A stretch of DNA of 56,534 nt from an uncultured Muribaculaceae bacterium (lineage in GTDB: Bacteria > Bacteroidota > Bacteroidia > Bacteroidales > Muribaculaceae). Below, piece by piece: positions 1 through 8,684 of this stretch. Under the pieces are notes generated by a model that saw only the letters and a list, made by a program, of their open reading frames with translations, was not told the DNA's origin and ran no database searches. The stretch spans positions 1 to 56,534 of the forward strand of contig CAJUPZ010000019.1 of the NCBI GenBank assembly GCA_910588065.1, given 5' to 3'. The number at the start of each line of letters is the position of its first letter. The stretch's first letter is position 1. Both the position numbers and the translations under genes were made by a program.

Positions 1-44
1 GTAAGTCTTTCAATGTTCTCTGCTTTGTTTCTCAAAAGCGAGTG

Positions 45-76
45 CAAAGTTAGAGCAGATTTTTGAAACTACCAAA
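45..76 (-). promoter_or_regulatory. Bacteroidota-type promoter for a gene off the left edge
   Basis: On the minus strand a TTTG box (73-76) is followed after 20 nt by TAACTTTG (45-52), an exact match to the Bacteroidota consensus TTTG-N19-21-TAnnTTTG. It points out of the window to the left, so it probably drives a gene divergent from dnaE. The stretch from 77 to 341 between this promoter and dnaE holds only the dnaE promoter; I see no convincing gene there. Confidence 0.7.
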
Positions 77-261
77 TTTGTTCAATCATTTTTTTGAGGC
101 ATTTTTTGCCATTTTTCGGATTACTCTCTGATAATGTGATTTTTATGCTGTTTGCGTCAAATAAATATTTAACATTCATTAAGCATTGCACGCTCTTTAC
201 GGTCATCTCCCCTACCCTATATTTATCAACACACACCAAAATATTTGATGCAGAATTTTTG

Positions 262-287
262 CGTACGGAGCATTGTAAGTAATTTTG
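262..287 (+). promoter_or_regulatory. probable dnaE promoter
   Basis: TAATTTTG at 280-287 fits the Bacteroidota -7 consensus TAnnTTTG, with a TTTG about 18 nt upstream. Transcription from here would give a leader of about 50 nt before the dnaE ATG at 342. The spacing is one base shorter than usual, so confidence is moderate. Confidence 0.5.
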
Positions 288-341
288 CAAGAAATCAGCA
301 GGCGCATCTGCCGGCGATGCACACCTTATTATATATAAATA

Positions 342-3300
342 ATGACCCCATTCATACATCTCCACGTCCACACACAGTATTCACTCCTTGACGGACAGGC
401 CTCCGTGCCTGCCCTTGTTGACAAAGCTCTGGATGACGGCATGGCCGGCATTGCAATCACCGACCACGGCAACATGTTCGGAGTCAAGGAGATATACAAT
501 TACGTGAACGGCGGGTGCATGAAGGGCTACAAAAAGAAGCTCGAAAAGGCTGAGTCAAAAGGAGACGTCAAGACCGCCGAAAAAATCAAAAGCCGCATTG
601 ACCGCATAAAGTCAAATAGCTTCAAACTGATTATCGGCTGCGAGATGTATGTTGCAAACGGCTCGCTCCACACCAAGGAGGACCGAAAGGACACAGGACG
701 CCACCTCATTGTGCTCGCCAAGAACAAAACAGGCTACAAAAATCTCATCAAGCTTGTGAGCAAGGCATGGACCGAGGGCTTCTACTCCCACCCCCGCACC
801 GACAAGGAGGAGATTGCCAAACACCGCGAGGGACTTATCATAGCATCGGCTTGCCTTGGCGGTGAGATTCCCCGCCTGCTGAAGCATGGCCGCAAGGATG
901 AAGCCATCAAGAGCGCCAGATGGTGGAAAGAGACTTTCGGCGACGACTACTACATTGAGCTCCAGCGCCACCAGACCGACGCCCCGGGCGGAAACCGCGA
1001 TGTATACGAGGACCAGAAGCTGGTGAACCCCGGGCTGATTGAGATTGCCGCTGAGCTCGGCATAAATATGATAGCCACCAACGACGTGCATTTCGTCAAT
1101 GAATCGGATGCCGAAGCCCACGACCGACTGATATGCGTCAGCACAGGCACCCAGCTCACCGAGCCCTCCCGAATGCGGTACACAAAGCAGGAGTGGATGA
1201 AAACTCAGGCCGAGATGAACAGCATATTCAGCGATATGCCCGAGATTCTTCAAAACACGCTCGAAATTGCCGACAAGGTTGAAATGTACGACATCGACCA
1301 CGGACCCATCATGCCATTCTTCAGCATCCCGGAGGAATTTGGCACCGAGGAGGAATATCGCTCACGGATCACCGAGCAGGAGCTCTTTGACGAATTCACA
1401 CGCGATGAAAACGGCAATGTGGTACTGTCGCAGGAGAAAGCCGAAGAAAAAATCGCAAAGCTCGGCGGATACGACAAGCTGTACAGAATTAAATTCGAGG
1501 CCGACTATCTTGCCAAACTCGCTTACGAGGGGGCTGAGAAAAGATATGGCAACCCGCTGACTCCTGAACTGCAGGAACGCATAAAATTTGAACTGCACAT
1601 AATGAAGACCATGGGCTTCCCCGGCTACTTCCTTATTGTGCAGGACTTTATCAACGTTGCCAGAAGCCAGCTCGGCGTGAGTGTCGGCCCCGGCCGCGGA
1701 TCAGCCGCCGGAAGCGCGGTGGCCTACTGCCTCGGCATCACGCAGATTGACCCTGTGAAGTACGACCTGCTGTTTGAACGTTTTCTGAACCCGGACCGTA
1801 TATCGCTCCCCGATATCGACATTGACTTTGACGACGACGGGCGAGCCGATGTGTTGCGTTACGTCACCCAGAAATACGGCGAGGAGAAGGTGGCCCACAT
1901 CATCACCTACGGCACAATGGCCGCAAAAAGCGCCATCAAGGATGTTGCGCGTGTGGAACAGCTGCCGCTGCGCGAAAGCGACAGACTGACAAAGCTCATA
2001 CCCGCACGAATGCCGGAAGTGAACGGCAAAGCGCTCGACACCACTCTGGAAAACTGCTACGAATATGTTCCTGACTTCAAAAACGAGCTCAACAGCAACA
2101 ACCCCCTGGTGGTGGACACACTCAAATACGCCAAGGAGCTTGAAGGCAATGTAAGAAACACCGGCGTGCACGCCTGCGGAGTGATCATCTGCCGCGACGA
2201 CATCACCGACTGGGTGCCGGTGAGCACTGCCGTCGACAGCTCCAGCGGTGTGAAAGAGAAGATAATTGTGACACAGTATGAGGGCAAGGTAATCGAGGAG
2301 ACCGGACTTATAAAAATGGACTTTCTCGGCCTCAAGACCCTCAGCATCATAAAAGAGGCGGTGGCAAACATCAAGCGTACCCGCGGCATCGACATCGATA
2401 TGGACACTATACCCATCGATGACCCCGCCACATACAAGCTGTACTGCGACGGAAACACCGTCGGTACCTTCCAGTTCGAGAGCGCCGGTATGCAGAAATA
2501 TCTCCGCGAGCTGCAGCCGAGCACCTTCGAGGACCTCATTGCCATGAACGCCCTCTACCGCCCCGGGCCTATGGACTATATACCCGACTTCATTGCCCGA
2601 AAGCATGGAAAGGAGCCGATTGTATACGACATTCCGGAAATGGAGAAATATCTCAAGGACACATACGGTGTGACAGTGTACCAGGAGCAGGTGATGCTTC
2701 TGTCAAGACTGCTCGCCAACTTCACCCGCGGCCAGAGCGACACCCTGCGAAAGGCTATGGGCAAAAAGCTCATCGACAAGATGAACGAGCTTGAGAAACT
2801 TTTCCTCGAAGGGGGGCAGGCAAACGGCCACAAGCCGGAGGTGCTCACCAAAATATGGAACGACTGGAAAAAATTCGCTTCATACGCATTTAACAAAAGC
2901 CATGCCACATGCTACAGCTGGGTGGCATTCCAGACTGCTTATCTCAAAGCCAACTATCCGGCCGAGTATATGGCGGCGGTGCTTACACGCAACCGCTCCA
3001 ACAGCGCGAAACTCAGCGGATTTGTTGACGAATGCAAGCGTATGCACATCGATGTCAAGGGACCGGATGTCAACGAAAGCTTCCTTGAATTCGGTGTGAA
3101 CCGTCAGGGAGACATACGCTACGGACTCGCGGCTATCAAAGGTATCGGCGAGAATGTAGTGAACGACATTGTATCGGCGAGAAACAGCGGCGGTCCCTTC
3201 ACATCCATCTTCGATTTCATCGAAAGAGTGAACATCGGCTCACTCAACCGCCGCATCATTGAATCGCTTGCTTACGCTGGCGCTTTCGACTGCTTCAGCT

Positions 3301-4148
3301 CCGAGATAAAACGCGAGGACTTCTTTGAGCAGAATCTCAAGGGAGAGACATTTGCCGAACAGCTGGTGCGCTACGGACAGCTGCTCAGCGCCGACAAACA
3401 AAACAAGGGTATGTCGCTGTTCGGCGACTTCGACGACGACATCACCACAGCCGCCCGCCCGCCGATTCAGCCGGCAATGCCATGGATTGACGCTTACAAG
3501 CTCGAAAAAGAGAAGGAACTTGTGGGCAATTTCCTGTCAGCTCACCCGCTTGACCCATTCTATACCGAGTTCAGATACGGGCTCACCCCGCTGAGTGAAT
3601 TCAAAGCCGATGATGTGGTGCTGGACCAGGAATACACCTATGGCGGCATCGTGCTCGAGAAACTTGTGGCGCGCCCCTCCAAGAACGGAGGTAGCTACGG
3701 CATTCTCAAAATCGAAGACTACTCCGGCTCAGGCGAATTTTTCCTCGCCGACAAAAATTTCTACAGTTATTCAAACTTTGGCATTCCGAACACGGTTATC
3801 TATGTGTCCGGACGCTACAAGCTTAACTGGAAGAATCAGACCATGTTCGAGATCAGCAGAATAGGTCTGATGAGTGAGAAACGGGGCAAACTCATCAACG
3901 GCCTTGAGATTACCCTCGACTTCAACCAGATAAATCCGACCCTGCTCAATGTCATTACCGATCTGATGGAGCGCAAGGAAGCTGAAGGAACATCGCGCGG
4001 AGCCCTTAAACTGAAGGTTTTCGAACCATCGGTGAACCGTTATATAAAATTTGACACGCCACGCACCGTGCCCCTCGACCGGGATGCCATCGAAACCCTG
4101 AGGGATATGGAGCTGGAGGTATCACCCATAAAAAACAAGAATGACTGA
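342..4148 (+). CDS. dnaE: DNA polymerase III subunit alpha
   Basis: Replicative DNA polymerase catalytic subunit (1268 aa), somewhat longer than the roughly 1160 aa of E. coli DnaE. An N-terminal PHP domain begins with HLHVHTQYSLLDG. The residues expected to bind its metals all appear present: H8, H10, D17, H42, E101, H121, C171, D248 and H250. The polymerase palm has PDIDIDFDDDGR, with D493 and D495 matching the catalytic aspartate pair. Later come the thumb/fingers, a helix-hairpin-helix region (YGLAAIKGIGENVV) and an OB-fold-like segment near residues 1100-1190. The ATG at 342 starts directly at the PHP motif. The stop overlaps the next gene by 8 nt (ATGACTGA), which suggests coupled translation. 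The intact PHP site hints at intrinsic proofreading, but activity is inference. Confidence 0.97.
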   Translation: MTPFIHLHVHTQYSLLDGQASVPALVDKALDDGMAGIAITDHGNMFGVKEIYNYVNGGCMKGYKKKLEKAESKGDVKTAEKIKSRIDRIKSNSFKLIIGCEMYVANGSLHTKEDRKDTGRHLIVLAKNKTGYKNLIKLVSKAWTEGFYSHPRTDKEEIAKHREGLIIASACLGGEIPRLLKHGRKDEAIKSARWWKETFGDDYYIELQRHQTDAPGGNRDVYEDQKLVNPGLIEIAAELGINMIATNDVHFVNESDAEAHDRLICVSTGTQLTEPSRMRYTKQEWMKTQAEMNSIFSDMPEILQNTLEIADKVEMYDIDHGPIMPFFSIPEEFGTEEEYRSRITEQELFDEFTRDENGNVVLSQEKAEEKIAKLGGYDKLYRIKFEADYLAKLAYEGAEKRYGNPLTPELQERIKFELHIMKTMGFPGYFLIVQDFINVARSQLGVSVGPGRGSAAGSAVAYCLGITQIDPVKYDLLFERFLNPDRISLPDIDIDFDDDGRADVLRYVTQKYGEEKVAHIITYGTMAAKSAIKDVARVEQLPLRESDRLTKLIPARMPEVNGKALDTTLENCYEYVPDFKNELNSNNPLVVDTLKYAKELEGNVRNTGVHACGVIICRDDITDWVPVSTAVDSSSGVKEKIIVTQYEGKVIEETGLIKMDFLGLKTLSIIKEAVANIKRTRGIDIDMDTIPIDDPATYKLYCDGNTVGTFQFESAGMQKYLRELQPSTFEDLIAMNALYRPGPMDYIPDFIARKHGKEPIVYDIPEMEKYLKDTYGVTVYQEQVMLLSRLLANFTRGQSDTLRKAMGKKLIDKMNELEKLFLEGGQANGHKPEVLTKIWNDWKKFASYAFNKSHATCYSWVAFQTAYLKANYPAEYMAAVLTRNRSNSAKLSGFVDECKRMHIDVKGPDVNESFLEFGVNRQGDIRYGLAAIKGIGENVVNDIVSARNSGGPFTSIFDFIERVNIGSLNRRIIESLAYAGAFDCFSSEIKREDFFEQNLKGETFAEQLVRYGQLLSADKQNKGMSLFGDFDDDITTAARPPIQPAMPWIDAYKLEKEKELVGNFLSAHPLDPFYTEFRYGLTPLSEFKADDVVLDQEYTYGGIVLEKLVARPSKNGGSYGILKIEDYSGSGEFFLADKNFYSYSNFGIPNTVIYVSGRYKLNWKNQTMFEISRIGLMSEKRGKLINGLEITLDFNQINPTLLNVITDLMERKEAEGTSRGALKLKVFEPSVNRYIKFDTPRTVPLDRDAIETLRDMELEVSPIKNKND

Positions 4149-6807
4149 CAATAACAGCTCCAATATCGCACGCACCGGCCTGACTGCACAGCAGGTTGCA
4201 GAGAGCCGTGCACGCTATGGAACAAATATACTTACCCCGCCGCAAAAAGAACCGCTGTGGAAGCTGTTTCTTGACAAATTCCATGACCCCCTTATCATCA
4301 TCCTTCTTATTGCCGGAGTGCTCTCCATCGGCATATCCTGCTATGAGTACTGGGGACTCGGCGACGGTCCGACCGTGTTTTTTGAACCGGTAGGCATCTT
4401 TGTGGCCATAATTCTGGCCACAGGACTCTCCTTTGTGTTCGAGCGCAAAGCCGAGAAAGAGTTTTCGATACTCAACAAGGTCAATGACGAGGAGCAAGTG
4501 CAGGTGGTGCGCGAGGGCAATGTGCGCAGCATCCCCAAAAAAGATGTGGTGGTGGGTGATATTGTCATCATAAACACCGGCGATGAGATTCCGGCCGACG
4601 GCAAGCTGCTCGAGGCTGTGGCCCTCAGTGTTGATGAATCCACCCTCACCGGCGAGCCGATATGCCGCAAGACAACTGATCCGGAGCACTTTGACCCCGA
4701 TGCTACCTTTGCCTCAGACCAGGCTCTCAGGGGCACCAAGGTGATGGAAGGGCACGGAGTGATGCAGGTGACAGCTGTCGGCGACCACACCGAGAACGGC
4801 AAGGTGTATGAAGCCTCGCAGATAGAGGACAACGTAGAGACACCTCTGTCGCGACAGCTCAACCGCCTCGGCTCAATGATAAGCATCGCCTCGTACATCA
4901 TTGCCGGAGCCGTGATTGCCGGCCGCATGACAATGTATTTCATACACAGCGATGTGTCATGGCTCGGCGGATTGGCTTACTTCCTGCAGTCAGCCATGAT
5001 AGCAGTGACACTGGTTGTGGTGGCTGTGCCCGAGGGACTGCCGATGGCCGTGACCCTCTCTCTGGCCTACTCCATGAGGCGTATGCTCAAAACCAACAAC
5101 CTTGTGCGCAAAATGCACGCCTGCGAGACAATGGGTGCCACAACCGTCATCTGCACCGACAAAACCGGCACCCTGACCCAGAACAAAATGCAGGTGTTCA
5201 AGACCGACTTCTTCGGCGAGCCATCCGATGAGATTATCTACGAGGGCATCGCCGCAAATTCCACCGCGCAGCTAAGCGTTTCGGACGGCAAAGTCCAGGT
5301 GCTCGGCAATCCTACCGAAGGCGCCCTGCTGCTTTGGCTCAGAGAGCGCGGTGTTGACTACAGCCGTCTACGCGCCAATGCAGTGCGCCTCGAGGAGCTG
5401 CCGTTCTCAACCGAGCGCAAGTATATGGCCACGGTTGTAAAATCGGCCACCGGCAAAAAAATTCTCTATGTCAAAGGTGCGCCCGAGATTCTTTTTGCAA
5501 TGTGCGGCAACACCTGCGGTGTAACCCAAGCCGAAATCGGCGCCATATTGCAGGAATATCAGCAGCAAGCCATGCGCACCCTCGGCTTCGCATATCAGGT
5601 ACTCGGCGAGGATGATTGCGCCATAGACAACGGCCGGGTTGTAGCCACCGGCCTGACATTCGTTGGCATTGCCGCGATATCAGACCCGGTGCGCGAGGAT
5701 GTACCCGCCGCTGTCAGAGAGGTCACAGAGGCCGGAATTGAAATCAAGATAGTGACCGGCGACACCCCCGGCACAGCCAAAGAGATCGGGCGTCAGATAG
5801 GGCTGTGGAATGACGGATCGGACACCGAGGCAAATATCATCACCGGCACGGAATTTGAAGCCCTCAGCGATGAGGAGGTGAGGCAGCGCGCCGGCAAGCT
5901 GAAAATCATAGCCCGCGCCAGGCCGATGGACAAAAAGCGGCTTGTCGAAGCGCTGCAGAGCCTCGGCGAGGTTGTTGCCGTGACCGGCGACGGAACAAAT
6001 GACGCCCCCGCACTGAAAGCCGCCCATGTTGGGCTGTCGATGGGCGACGGCACCTCTGTTGCCAAAGAAGCCTCCGATATAACCATCATAGACAACTCAT
6101 TCTCATCCATAGGCCGCGCAGTGATGTGGGGACGCTCGCTGTACCGCAACATTCAGCGCTTTATCCTGTTTCAGCTGACCGTCAATGTTGCGGCCTGCCT
6201 GGTAGTTCTCGCCGGCTCATTCATGGGGCTTGACGCACCGCTGACTGTAACCCAGATGCTGTGGGTGAACCTGATTATGGACACTTTCGCAGCCATGGCA
6301 CTCGCATCGCTGCCGCCCTCTCGGAGCGTCATGCACTCCAAGCCGCGCAAACGCAACGCCTTTATCATCACCCCCTCCATGCGCATGTTTATCTGCATTG
6401 TCGGGGGAATCTTCTCAGCTCTGCTGATCTGGCTCCTGTATTACCTCGAGCATACCCCGCTGGAGAGCCTCACCGAGCTGGGCAAGCTGCCCACCGGCAA
6501 GTATATCGGGCTGTCCCCCTACGAGCTGTCGCTGTTCTTCACAGTGTTTGTATTCCTGCAATTCTGGAATATGTTCAACGCACGGGCATTTGAAACCGGA
6601 CGGTCAGCGCTATGCCTCAGAGGTTGCAAGGGATTTCTGTTCATCTCGGCGGTAATCTTTGCGGGGCAGATACTGATTGTGAGTATCGGCGGACGATTCT
6701 TCAATGTCACCCCGCTCAGGCTCACCGACTGGATTATTGTCATCACTGCAACATCGTTTGTGCTGTGGGTTGGTGAACTGATCAGGCTGTTTATTAAAAA
6801 AGTTTAG
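4141..6807 (+). CDS. calcium-translocating P-type ATPase, PMCA-like
   Basis: P-type cation pump of 888 aa, predicted to export Ca2+ across the inner membrane using ATP. Visible landmarks in order: an N-terminal cation-ATPase domain (VAESRARYGTN), two membrane helices, the actuator motif LTGEP, the membrane motif PEGLPMAVTLSLAYSM that is typical of Ca2+ type II pumps, the phosphorylation motif DKTGTLT with D340, the nucleotide-binding KGAPE, the hinge TGDGTNDAPAL, and C-terminal membrane helices. No calmodulin-binding tail is evident. It begins within the end of dnaE (8-nt overlap) and is probably co-transcribed with it. Ca2+ specificity is from family resemblance; another divalent cation is possible. 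Confidence 0.92.
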   Translation: MTDNNSSNIARTGLTAQQVAESRARYGTNILTPPQKEPLWKLFLDKFHDPLIIILLIAGVLSIGISCYEYWGLGDGPTVFFEPVGIFVAIILATGLSFVFERKAEKEFSILNKVNDEEQVQVVREGNVRSIPKKDVVVGDIVIINTGDEIPADGKLLEAVALSVDESTLTGEPICRKTTDPEHFDPDATFASDQALRGTKVMEGHGVMQVTAVGDHTENGKVYEASQIEDNVETPLSRQLNRLGSMISIASYIIAGAVIAGRMTMYFIHSDVSWLGGLAYFLQSAMIAVTLVVVAVPEGLPMAVTLSLAYSMRRMLKTNNLVRKMHACETMGATTVICTDKTGTLTQNKMQVFKTDFFGEPSDEIIYEGIAANSTAQLSVSDGKVQVLGNPTEGALLLWLRERGVDYSRLRANAVRLEELPFSTERKYMATVVKSATGKKILYVKGAPEILFAMCGNTCGVTQAEIGAILQEYQQQAMRTLGFAYQVLGEDDCAIDNGRVVATGLTFVGIAAISDPVREDVPAAVREVTEAGIEIKIVTGDTPGTAKEIGRQIGLWNDGSDTEANIITGTEFEALSDEEVRQRAGKLKIIARARPMDKKRLVEALQSLGEVVAVTGDGTNDAPALKAAHVGLSMGDGTSVAKEASDITIIDNSFSSIGRAVMWGRSLYRNIQRFILFQLTVNVAACLVVLAGSFMGLDAPLTVTQMLWVNLIMDTFAAMALASLPPSRSVMHSKPRKRNAFIITPSMRMFICIVGGIFSALLIWLLYYLEHTPLESLTELGKLPTGKYIGLSPYELSLFFTVFVFLQFWNMFNARAFETGRSALCLRGCKGFLFISAVIFAGQILIVSIGGRFFNVTPLRLTDWIIVITATSFVLWVGELIRLFIKKV

Positions 6808-6815
6808 TAAATTTG
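6808..6815 (+). promoter_or_regulatory. -7 promoter element upstream of the YihY gene
   Basis: TAAATTTG, a consensus -7 box, lies directly after the ATPase stop. A transcript starting just downstream would exclude the in-frame GTG at 6818 and support the ATG at 6869 as the start of the next gene. No clear -33 box is seen. Confidence 0.5.
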
Positions 6816-6868
6816 CAGTGCCGGCGGCTAAAGCGAACAAAGCAGCGGCTTCCGGCGGTTATAACAGT

Positions 6869-8230
6869 ATGGCAGACAACGAAACTCAGGAAAAAGCGAG
6901 AAACACCCTGATTGGCAGGCTCACTGCGTGGTGGCAGCGCACCTTCGCCTATTGCAGCGAGGGGGTGTGGCGCGACACCCGCAAAAGCTGGCGGGTGAAT
7001 GCCGTGAAGATAGCCAACCTTTCGGTGAAGGGATTTCTCAGCAGCGACCTTCAGACCCAGGCGTGCGCAATGACCTTCCGTATGCTTTTGGCAGTAGTTC
7101 CGGCCCTCGCCCTGATACTTGCCATAGCCACAGGCTTCGGATTTCAGAACCTTCTGAAAGAGGAGCTGTACTCCTACCTGCCCTCCCAGCACACCGCGCT
7201 CGAGGCAGCGTTCAACTTTGTTGACTCGTATCTCAACCAGGCGAGCGAGGGGATGTTTGTGGGAGTGGGCATAGTGTTTCTTCTGACCACCCTGATATCG
7301 CTTCTTATGAGTGTTGAGGATGTGTTCAACACCATCTGGCATGTGGAGGGGCGCAGCATCTGGCGCAAGATCACAGACTATATAGCCATTCTTCTTGTGC
7401 TGCCTGTGCTGCTGATATGCAGCGCCGGCCTGTCGCTGCTCATGTCTACAACCCTCAGGAGCCTATTTGACATTGCGTTTCTGCGCCCGGCTGTCGACTG
7501 GCTGATAGATCTCGGCAGCCTTGTGTTCACCGCCCTTTTCTTTACCGGAGCGTATCTGCTCATACCCAACACCAAGGTGAAATTTCTCAACGCCTTCATC
7601 ACAGGATGTTGTGTTGCGATAGCCTTTCAGGTGCTGCAATGGCTTTTTGTCACCGGCCAGCTGTATGTCACCCGCTACAATGCCATCTACGGCAGCTTCT
7701 CATTTCTGCCGCTGCTGCTGATATGGTCGCAGTTGGTGTGTCTGTTCACCCTTATCGGAGCGTTGCTATGCTATGCCTCCCAGAACGCCGCCCAGTATAA
7801 CTTCCACATTGATGTGGAGAAAATATCCATGGACTACAACCGCAAAGTCACCCTTGCCGTCATGGCACTCATAGCCAAGCGTTTCGCGCAGGGCAAGGAA
7901 CCGCTCACCGCCTCCATACTCTCGAAGAAATACCAGTTGCCTGCAAGTCTGGTGACAAAAATAGTGCTGCGCCTGCGCGATGCAAAACTTGTTAACTTTC
8001 TCGAACATCCCGGCGACTTCGGTGAACATCCGCTTCAGCCGGCGCTCGATGTGAGCTCCCTTACCTGCGGCGAGATAATCCGTCGGCTGCAGACCCTCGG
8101 GTCATCCGGCTTCATTCCTGATTTCGAAACCAATTTCAAAGCTGCCGAAGATGTGGCCTCGCAGATAACCGATGCCATGATTGATACCGCAGACAATACA
8201 AACATTGTTTCACTAAACATAAACATCTGA
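6869..8230 (+). CDS. YihY/BrkB-family inner membrane protein
   Basis: Integral membrane protein of 453 aa from the chosen ATG. An in-frame GTG at 6818 would add 17 residues but sits too close to the promoter element at 6808-6815. A cytoplasmic N-terminus leads into a YihY/BrkB domain (AMTFRMLLAVVPALALILAIATGFG; about 70-310) with about six membrane segments. It ends in a soluble tail of about 140 residues (LAVMALIAKRFAQGKEPLTASILSKKYQLPASLVTKIVLRL) that looks like a winged-helix fold. Such tails are common in long YihY proteins. The molecular function of the family is unsettled; the old label ribonuclease BN is wrong for it. It is 2 nt from ridA and likely shares its transcript. Confidence 0.88.
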   Translation: MADNETQEKARNTLIGRLTAWWQRTFAYCSEGVWRDTRKSWRVNAVKIANLSVKGFLSSDLQTQACAMTFRMLLAVVPALALILAIATGFGFQNLLKEELYSYLPSQHTALEAAFNFVDSYLNQASEGMFVGVGIVFLLTTLISLLMSVEDVFNTIWHVEGRSIWRKITDYIAILLVLPVLLICSAGLSLLMSTTLRSLFDIAFLRPAVDWLIDLGSLVFTALFFTGAYLLIPNTKVKFLNAFITGCCVAIAFQVLQWLFVTGQLYVTRYNAIYGSFSFLPLLLIWSQLVCLFTLIGALLCYASQNAAQYNFHIDVEKISMDYNRKVTLAVMALIAKRFAQGKEPLTASILSKKYQLPASLVTKIVLRLRDAKLVNFLEHPGDFGEHPLQPALDVSSLTCGEIIRRLQTLGSSGFIPDFETNFKAAEDVASQITDAMIDTADNTNIVSLNINI

Positions 8231-8232
8231 TT

Positions 8233-8607
8233 ATGAAAAAAGTAATTGCTACTACAAAAGCACCCGCCGCAATCGGCCCCTACAGCCAGGCCATAGACCT
8301 TGGCAACATGGTGTTCATCTCCGGACAGATTCCCGTCAATCCCGCAACCGGCGAGATACCCGAAGGCATCAAGGCACAGACAGCCCAGAGCATCAGCAAC
8401 ATCAAAGCTATTCTTGCCGAGGCAGGACTGAGCATCGACAATGTTGTTAAAACAACAGTTTTCCTCGCCGACATGAGCCTTTTCGGCGACATGAACGAAG
8501 TGTATGGCGCTGAGTTCACCTCCCCCTACCCTGCCCGTTCAGCCGTAGCCGTACGCGAGCTTCCCAAGCAGGTACTCGTCGAGATTGAGACCATTGCCGT
8601 GCGCTGA
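8233..8607 (+). CDS. ridA: RidA family 2-iminobutanoate/2-iminopropanoate deaminase
   Basis: Small cytosolic enzyme (124 aa, the usual length) that hydrolyses reactive enamine/imine intermediates released by PLP enzymes. Family landmarks: APAAIGPYSQAI near the start, VFISGQIPVNPATGEIP, and the C-terminal YPARSAVAVRELPK carrying the conserved substrate-binding arginine, followed by VEIETIAVR. It follows the YihY gene by 2 nt and ends before a strong terminator. Confidence 0.96.
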   Translation: MKKVIATTKAPAAIGPYSQAIDLGNMVFISGQIPVNPATGEIPEGIKAQTAQSISNIKAILAEAGLSIDNVVKTTVFLADMSLFGDMNEVYGAEFTSPYPARSAVAVRELPKQVLVEIETIAVR

Positions 8608-8632
8608 TATCAAGCCACGCTAACACAAACAG

Positions 8633-8681
8633 GCTCCCCGCTGCATGGCACAGACGCCGGCAGCGGGGAGCTGTGTTTTTT
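8633..8681. terminator. intrinsic terminator between convergent ridA and folC
   Basis: Perfect 12-bp stem GCTCCCCGCTGC / GCAGCGGGGAGC (8633-8644 and 8660-8671), then TGTGTTTTTT. It lies between the convergent ridA and folC genes and ends four bases before the folC stop. Confidence 0.85.
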
Positions 8682-8684
8682 CAG

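Noticed and set aside
69..371. 100-aa open frame on the minus strand overlapping the dnaE start
   Set aside because: It overlaps the dnaE promoter and first codons, has no recognisable domain and lies within an AT-rich regulatory region.
1701..2606. Long antisense frame inside dnaE (301 codons)
   Set aside because: A shadow of the GC-rich dnaE codon pattern; its protein has no family features.
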